Translations under genes and position numbers: made by a program | From: Sipunculus nudus | Taxonomy: Eukaryota > Annelida > Sipuncula > Golfingiida > Sipunculidae | NCBI GenBank assembly: GCA_026874595.1 | Contig: CM049311.1 | Span: 4,625,676-4,689,675 of the forward strand | Direction: 5' to 3' | DNA length: 64,000 bases | Notes under the pieces: model-generated | Told to the model about the DNA's origin: nothing | The model's database searches: none | What the model saw: only the letters and a program-made list of their open reading frames with translations | Shown: positions 58,401-64,000 of the stretch, piece after piece | Position numbering within the stretch: the stretch's first letter is position 1 | Layout of the letters: every line of letters begins with the position of its first letter

Positions 58401-61400
58401 GATAAATTTATCGTCCTGTACACGAGCAAATACGGTAAGTATATATATTTCATTGCATATTACATCAACATACGTACCTGAATTTAGGTCACCCGATCAA
58501 CATGGCCACCTGCAGGGTCAGCCTTCACGGACACAGTCAATGTTATCTATGATACACTTGACCACTGGTTCTGTTGTAACTAATATTATTATTATATTAG
58601 ATGATAAAGCCTAACAGAGATAGAATAAAAACTGGCGGTAACTTTTAAGCTTGGCGGGAAAATGAAAGCATTACATTGCCCCATGTTTTATTGGCTAGGG
58701 AGAAAAGTGATGGAAAAAAGATGGCTCATCCCTTAGTTTTCTCAAAGTGATCTCCCAAATCCACAGGAGTGAGGGGGGGGGGCACTTTTTACAGGAGGGG
58801 CACTTATTACATCAAATATGGTATGTTTTGGCCCGTAACTTTAAGAAACACTGACCTAATTTTTGGTATATACATAGGAAATGTATGGAAAAATATGCAT
58901 ATTAAATATGATCAAAAACAGATCAGTTGTTTTGATATTGGGCAGTCTTGAAGTGTAACAACGGGTTTTTAATGGAAAACGGAGGTTTTTCCTTATTATC
59001 TAGAAGGAACCAAGTCTATGTAACCCAATTTACATCATGGTAATTGATTTTGGGGACATCTAACTGTATGCAACATTTTGGATTCGTAGATCCAAGGGTT
59101 TCAAAATGTGCCCTGTTAACGGAAAGCCAGAAGGACAACAGACAAAGGACTATGACTATAGCTTAAATGGCTTATAGTCAGCTGAGCTAAAAGCTGTACA
59201 GCATTAAGTTATTTTGCAAATTTATATAAGTGGTATATACTCTTTTAAATACAGTCCATAAAAAATATCTGATTTGCTCAGTCTTCAACTTTTAAAGAAG
59301 ACTTGAGCAACTGAATAAAGGATGAATGAAAAATACAACATTATATGGTACTCCGTACTTACTTTCTCTGATTAAGTAGTGCGATCTCTGCTTGGACACG
59401 TAGGTACTCCTGGGCATACTGCAAGTAAATGAAGGAAACAACAAGTTTACAGAAAATTGTCAATACTTTCTTCTACAAGTAACCCTATACCTTAGAGCTG
59501 TGATGTCTTTTATTTCCGCTCTTTAGTCATGTCTGGTACAGTTCAGCAATGATCTCTGGTTCAATAATTTATGTTGTAAACTTTTACCAAAGATATTATC
59601 AGGTGAATACAAACTGCATTAGTCTGGACTACAAGATGAAGTGGGATGAGTTGGTATTGAAGTTTCAGAAAATGATGGATACAGGTTATTCAAAAGCAGT
59701 TTTATAATTCATTACAAAAAATCTAATTTAGACAACATAGCAGATATTCAGGTGTCAAATATTTGTACTTTTTAGATAAAAATAAAAAAATTAAGAATGT
59801 ATATAAAAATATTACACACATTTTTTTCATAAATCTGAATTTATCATTTCACCTTATTTTATACATTAAAATAAATTATTAGATCTATAAAATCAAAGAG
59901 TTTCTCTAAATATAAATCATTACTCATTATTTATACAATGACGTTAATATAAACAGAAAAGAAACCTCAAAACATTGCTGGAAAATGGACCCAAACTTAA
60001 TGGTGCTGGGATAAAATATATGAAGTAGAACTCAGTGTCACAAATATATCCCAAGATTAAGAAGGATACAAAACCCATTCACCATTAAGTAGTGACAAAG
60101 GATACAGAACCCCTTCATCACTTTGTTGTGAAGAAAGATACAGAATCCCCTCATCACTTAGTAGTGACAAAGGATATAGAACCCCTCATCACTCAGTAGT
60201 CACTAAGGATACAATATCCCTTGATCACTTAGTAGAGATGAAGGATACAGAACCCCTTCATCACTAAGTAGTGACAAAGAATACAGAACCCCTTCATCAC
60301 TTAGTTGTGAAGAAGGATACAGAACCCCTTCATCACTTAGTTGTGAAGAAGGATACAGAACCCCTTCATCACTTAGTTGTGAAGAAGGAGACAAAACCCT
60401 TTCATCACTTTGTTGTGAAGAAAGAAACAGAATCACCTTATCACTTAGTAGTGACAAAGGATACAGAACCCCTCATCACTCAGTAGTCACAAAGGATACA
60501 GAACCCCTTGATCACTTAGTAATGACAAAGGATACAGAACACCCTCATCACTTAGTAGTGGAGAAGAATACAGAACCTCTCATCACTTAGTAGTGAAGAA
60601 GGATACAGAACCCCCTCATCACTAAGTGGTGAATGTGTTACCTGTATGTGCTGCTGAAAGATGGTGACAGACTCTGGGCAGGTGGCACATGGAGCCAATG
60701 GCTGAAGTTGATGATCCATTGCTGCAATCGCCATAGTGAGGGCTGCATTGTCGCTGCCTGAGGAGAACAGGTGACCTAAAAACATGAATGTTTATATGTA
60801 ATACATCAATCACAAGATAAGCCTGGGTTGTGTGTCAAAAATTTAATTGCTACATGAGCTGTAAAGATAAACCAGCACACAAATTCACTATAACATAGAG
60901 TAAAATGCTGTCCTAGGGTTTTCAACAGTCTCATTATCAATTAAATGATGATATCAGATCATCCAATTGAAAAACATCTGATATTCAGTAACAATTTCTC
61001 AGCCAAAAAAGGAAGAACATTTGCTTGTACTATTATTAACTACCATTTAAACATATCAAGAGCAAAGTATAACTAGAATTTTTTGCTAGGCAAAAACAGA
61101 TATGGTTCCCCTCCCTATGGGCCTCCCTTCACCAAATTTTAGGGGAAAAAATATGGACTACCTAAAAAGTTTGGGATATGCAATAATTCCTAGATTTCTG
61201 AAGATCTGACCTTGATGATGAACAATAATCTAAAAATTGATATACAAGTACATAAATTAAAATATATTTCTAAATACTGTTCTGTCTATTGTAACAGTTT
61301 ATGAAGACTTTTTTATTTTTTATATCTCTCATTCATTATTCTTTCATAGCCACAGAAAAACATATCAGTCCTCAACTGATGAACTGCACCAGCCCCTTGG

Positions 61401-61663
61401 CTCAGATCATTCATGAATAACCATAAACAATAAATAAATATGCAAGAACTCACTAGTGATATTGACAGGATGACCAGGGGTCCAATCACTTGGATTTGGT
61501 TCAGCACACAAAGATCCCAAGTTTCCAGGCGCCGTAATAGAATGGTGAAAACTTGTCAGGACGTCCGTGGTGGTCACATTGGGCACCCCTGTGTACGCAG
61601 CAATATCAGCAGCTGAGAAGGTTGGAGCGTTACCATGGGAACCTGACCTGCGATGACCCTTAA
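52387..61663 (-). CDS. MAP3K7: MAP3K7 (TAK1), C-terminal five exons
   Basis: TAK1 is the cytoplasmic MAP3K that relays TGF-beta, TNF and Toll/IL-1 signals to IKK and JNK/p38. Exons (minus): 61663-61454, 60775-60642, 59418-59363, 54589-54496, 52464-52387, all in phase with canonical splice sites, 190 codons plus stop. The product matches the end of TAK1: KGHRRSGSHGN (vertebrate KRGHRKTASFGN), GSDNAALTMAIAAMDHQLQP LAPC, then the coiled coil AQEYLRVQAEIALLNQRKHE LQREL, and the C-terminus PIRKQRQRAV. This C-terminal region binds TAB2/TAB3 in the known family. The kinase domain is beyond the right edge. Introns are swollen by repeats: a type B element (last intron), Helitron-like element 3 (4.8-kb intron) and a minisatellite. 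Confidence 0.95.
52541..53975. mobile_element. Type B palindromic-repeat element, copy 2, in the last MAP3K7 intron
   Basis: Begins AAAACTAGAATACGG with a perfect 7-bp hairpin GTAGTCG-ACAAG-CGACTAC; ends in the hairpin GTATCCGCAAAAC-TCT-GTTTTGGCAGATAC. Exact GGTGGCGCCACC at 52806, 52935, 53215, 53363, 53495 and 53643, plus a one-base variant at 53083. Spacing alternates 129-132 and 148 bp, giving a 280-bp dimer period. A CGG run lies at 53907-53930. No coding capacity. Confidence 0.85.
54496..54589 (-). CDS. MAP3K7: MAP3K7 exon: coiled coil part 2
   Basis: Acceptor GGTTACAG|A at 54590/54589 and donor AAT|GTGAGT at 54496/54495; 94 bp. Encodes HELQRELQAEEKEKENSNKM AEEYKQIISEN, a charged heptad-rich helix continuing the TAB2/3-binding coiled coil. 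Confidence 0.93.
55801..56132. mobile_element. MITE with about 72-bp terminal inverted repeats
   Basis: Left GGGGTACCTTTGAACAAGGT... and right ...CTTGTTCAAAGGTACCC are inverted over about 72 bp with roughly ten mismatches. The sister element lacks it (..CACAATTAAATG.. at about 49655 versus CACAAT | TATTAAAT here). The target duplication is short (2-3 bp) and ambiguous. About 330 bp, no coding frame. Confidence 0.85.
56745..58821. mobile_element. 2.08-kb non-autonomous DNA transposon with TA target duplication
   Basis: Left CCGTATTTGATGTAATAAGC and right CTTATTACATCAAATATGG are inverted repeats of at least 19 bp with one mismatch. TA flanks both sides (56743-56744, 58822-58823). The sister element at 50231-50240 has the empty site CATTATGTTT with a single TA. 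No transposase frame recognised. TA duplication suggests the Tc1/mariner-like group, but other TA-targeting families are possible. Confidence 0.85.
59363..59418 (-). CDS. MAP3K7: MAP3K7 exon: coiled coil part 1
   Basis: Acceptor ACTTGCAG|TAT at 59419/59418 and donor AA|GTAAGT at 59363/59362; 56 bp. Encodes YAQEYLRVQAEIALLNQR plus two bases of Lys; vertebrate TAK1 has AQEYMKVQTEIALLLQRK here. Confidence 0.93.
60060..60632. repeat. 33-bp minisatellite in a MAP3K7 intron
   Basis: About 17 imperfect copies of a unit such as AAGGATACAGAACCCCTTCA + TCACTTAGTAGTG. Because 33 is a multiple of three, both strands give long open frames of an 11-residue repeat (plus KDTEPLHHLVV; minus SDEGVLYPSSQ); these are not genes. 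The array ends about 10 bp from the splice donor at 60641. Confidence 0.95.
60642..60775 (-). CDS. MAP3K7: MAP3K7 exon: DHQLQPLAPC segment
   Basis: Acceptor TTTTTAG|GT at 60776/60775 and donor CAG|GTAACA at 60642/60641; 134 bp. Encodes SHLFSSGSDNAALTMAIAAM then DHQLQPLAPC, near-identical to vertebrate TAK1, and ESVTIFQQHIQ starting the coiled coil. A second possible acceptor (CTCCTCAG at about 60761) would break phase with the upstream exon. A 33-bp minisatellite starts about 10 bp inside the following intron. Confidence 0.93.
61454..61663 (-). CDS. MAP3K7: MAP3K7 exon: Ser/Thr-rich linker
   Basis: Acceptor TTTTCATTCAG|TT at 61664/61663 and donor A|GTGAGT at 61454/61453; 210 bp. Reads KGHRRSGSHGNAPTFSAADI then a Thr/Ser/Pro-rich stretch ending HPVNIT. 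KGHR..SxGN anchors it to the TAK1 linker between kinase and coiled coil; the rest is poorly conserved. Confidence 0.88.
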
Positions 61664-64000
61664 CTGAATGAAAACACAGGTGAATGAGTGATGAGACCAT
61701 TAACGCTGATCAGTTCTTTTTTTTCAGGAAATTACATATTTGATCTGAAATAAACTTAGATTAATTTCAATCAAATATGTAAAGAAGGGAATTTTGACAA
61801 ATGTCTGTCACAAGGAAATGACCAATGTCTAAGTGCATTTCTGTCTCAGATCAATTTCTAGGTGAATGTGATATCTCATGCCCGAAGTTTGTGATCATGA
61901 TTTTTTTATTTGAATCATAAAATCTCATTAGCTCAGCACTCCATTTTTATATATTTTTTTCAAATGTCTGACAGTAAGTATTAAGTCAAAGTGTTGGAAC
62001 TGGAATTTTATTTCAAGACCACATGAACATATTTCAGTTACATGGCCTGTCACAAAACAACTTGCAATTTTAATAACCTAAAAAGCTTATGCTTATTCTT
62101 TAGCTATTCTTTAGACACAGCAGTGATAGACACTGACTTTGAGTCGAGATAGTATTGTCCGTGTGCTTATTTGTGAGCACCGCGTGAATCGTGTCTTGAC
62201 AGTTATACCAGCACATCACAGAGGGACTGTTGGTGGTCAGAGCTCCACGTATCAAAAGGTGGACTGATTGTACTGTGAACACAGCATGAACAAACCAGGA
62301 GCCGGGCAGCACAACATTCCAACATTCACAGTCACGTGAACAGGAGAAGCATAAACAAGGGCTACTCTGTGTACTGTGGTTAACGGGCTTGGTGATTGTT
62401 TCTGTGATTATTATTGAACATCAGTGCTTGTAAGTATGGAGTGCCTCTCCAGAGAAAAGTCAGTTTATGTTTTCTTTAATGTATTGATTTGTCTTTGTTA
62501 ACTCATGTCTTATTTATCTTTTGGAGTGTAAGTATACATGAGTTTCAGCCAGTTGGTTTGACAGTTAGAAGAACCTGGTGTTTCACATCTTAAGTGGTGT
62601 GACAATGTTAACTGCCACCTATAACTGGACCCATGCAAAGCCAAAGCATAGCCACTGGACCACTGATTTACCGCAGTAAATAACAAAGATATTTTTACAG
62701 ATTCAACGATACTGTTTCAGATTCAGTATTAGTATCTCTGCAAAGGAGTTAATGTTATCACCTGTGTCTGCTCCTTGTTGTCCAGTTTGCCTGATAGAAT
62801 GATTATGCAAAATCTGGTAAACAAAACCTTCAAAACATGAGGGACATGGGCAAGTCTCTGTTAAATTCTGGCAAAGATTCAGAAGAAGGGGCCAATTGAG
62901 TAGGCTTGTTTAGCCTTGGGGAGGAGTACCATTCTAGTATTGCATTGTTTTAGCTGAAGCTGAAATAAGAAACAAAAGGTCTCACCAGTCACATGATCCC
63001 TTTGGGGTGTGTGTGTGTGCATGCATTTAGGGCCGATTATTTATAGGTAGATTTAACCTGTTCATTTATGATAAGTCTGCAGCAATATGTCATCTCCCAT
63101 TTCTCTCTGTCTTTCTTTTTCTCTCTTCCTCTCTCTTTCACATACACAGGATTGCTAAATCGTCTTAAATATACACATTTGAATGCATAACCCCCTGTTG
63201 TGAATGAAGCTGAGGGAATTATGATAAATATTAAAACTCAATGTTAAAATTATTAAAAGTCTATGACTTTATGCTGATGTCAAGTCTCTTAATTTTTTTT
63301 TTGGTTCCTTTGAGTTCCTCTACAGCTTCATACACCTATGACAAAATGTGAAGCATAATGCAAGGTTAACAGGTGCAAGGTCATTGAGTGCAAGCCGGGT
63401 TGAGAATTAGTACATGCAGGTACACAGGATACCAGTAACAACCACAAGCTCTAACATCAGTTAATTAACTTGTTAATGACCTACAACTGAATGTATGAAT
63501 GCATGCCTGTATCATGCAAAGAAACACATTTAAAGAAGACAAATACCAAGACTTACTACTTATAAAGTATAACAGCAAAACTTCCTTGAAATACTTATAT
63601 ATTTAAATGTATGCAATCATATTAACATTACAGCAGAATTATGTGAAAAGAATATCTGCAAATGGACTGCTCTTGATATGTTTACAGCCAGAAGGTTTAT
63701 GTTGATCAATTAAAAAAAAGTGCCTGTACTTGACCAGTGTTTGCCCAGAACTTGAAATGCACTATTTTTTTTAAGTACATGAGAGGTAAGCACAAGCAAA
63801 GAACAAGTACTGTACTTGGCAAAAATTGCCCAACACAAGTACAGTGCAAGTTCTTCGATGCTTGTACACAAAGTACATGTCATGTCTTTCATGCCATCTA
63901 AGAAATGCTGTAACTGAACCCACTATTTTATGGAGTGACAAACATGTTGCATCACTGAGATGATGTGAAATTTTCATTTTATTTATTTTTTTACCCAAAT
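61664..64000. other. MAP3K7 upstream intron(s), no exon recognised
   Basis: AT-rich non-coding sequence up to the window edge. No further TAK1 exon was recognised. Contains a TG run (63006-63018), a CT-rich stretch (63108-63140) and a patch of self-complementary ACAAGTACTGTACTTG near 63807. The next MAP3K7 exon on the 5' side should lie beyond 64000. Confidence 0.6.

Larger units (their letters stand above)
54921..59190. mobile_element. Helitron-like element 3 (4.27 kb with nested insertions), in a MAP3K7 intron
   Basis: Left end CAAGGGACCCCTGGGTCACC then GTGCTCAGCTGA; right end TATAGTCAGCTGAGCTAA. The body aligns in blocks with 48830-51355 (e.g. CCTCCTACTTGG at 48876 and 55020; TTAAATCCTTATGCATATATGCTG at 49996 and 56477). 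Two other transposons sit inside it (55801-56132 and 56745-58821). It fills almost the whole 4.8-kb intron between two MAP3K7 coiled-coil exons. Confidence 0.75.

Noticed and set aside
60203-60486. Plus- and minus-strand frames with an 11-residue repeat.
   Set aside because: Produced by the 33-bp minisatellite; both strands are open because the period is a multiple of three. No start or splice context.
62100-62312. Minus-strand 70-codon frame upstream of MAP3K7 exons, considered as a further TAK1 exon.
   Set aside because: No similarity to TAK1 linker or kinase sequence and no matching splice phase.

Overview
This is eukaryotic nuclear DNA. It is AT-rich, its genes are split by introns with GT/AG splice sites, and most of it is transposon and satellite-like sequence. 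The repeat classes (tandem-repeat-bearing Helitron-like elements whose 3' ends read ...CAGCTGAGCTAA, a Penelope-like element, a Ty3/Gypsy relic, many (TA)n and poly-G tracts) together with invertebrate-like MAP3K7 and SLC22 proteins suggest a marine invertebrate, most likely a bivalve mollusc. That assignment is inference.

Two host loci can be reconstructed, both on the minus strand. (1) An SLC22-family organic ion/carnitine-type transporter at 13475-24201 has nine coding exons that join in frame at canonical splice sites to give 523 codons plus stop. The frame is broken by one nonsense codon (codon 33) in exon 1. A second, tandemly duplicated copy of its first exon lies at 733-1125, with a different nonsense codon (codon 6); the rest of that gene would lie left of the window. 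The duplicated block is about 4.4-4.9 kb (1-4386 versus 23138-27993). (2) The C-terminal part of MAP3K7 (TAK1), five exons between 52387 and 61663, encodes the serine-rich linker and the C-terminal coiled coil known in this family to bind TAB2/TAB3. The kinase domain would lie beyond the right edge.

Layout. 1-4386: duplicated SLC22 5' region. 4387-4935: microsatellites. 4936-7819: little recognisable. 7820-10330: array of ATATTCGATATTCGCATG-type repeats with inverted arms. 10331-13474: nothing recognised. 13475-24201: SLC22 gene, with a LINE relic, a tRNA-derived SINE and an old tandem-repeat element in its introns. 23138-27993: second duplicated block. 28044-29640: Penelope-like element with a candidate hammerhead ribozyme. 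29640-32560: short repeats and an inverted repeat. 32580-37540: Ty3/Gypsy relic interrupted by a fold-back element. 37556-51510: mosaic of repeat units built around the palindrome GGTGGCGCCACC, invaded by two Helitron-like elements. 52387-64000: MAP3K7 3' part, whose introns carry another palindrome-bearing element, a Helitron-like element with two DNA transposons nested in it, and a 33-bp minisatellite.

The most unusual content is the family of modular repeats sharing GGTGGCGCCACC (19 exact copies by eye), and the nested insertions whose empty sites can be read from paralogous repeats inside the same window. There are no prokaryotic genes, CRISPR arrays or convincing functional tRNA/rRNA genes. 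Exon boundaries, repeat boundaries and counts were worked out by reading the sequence, with no database search.
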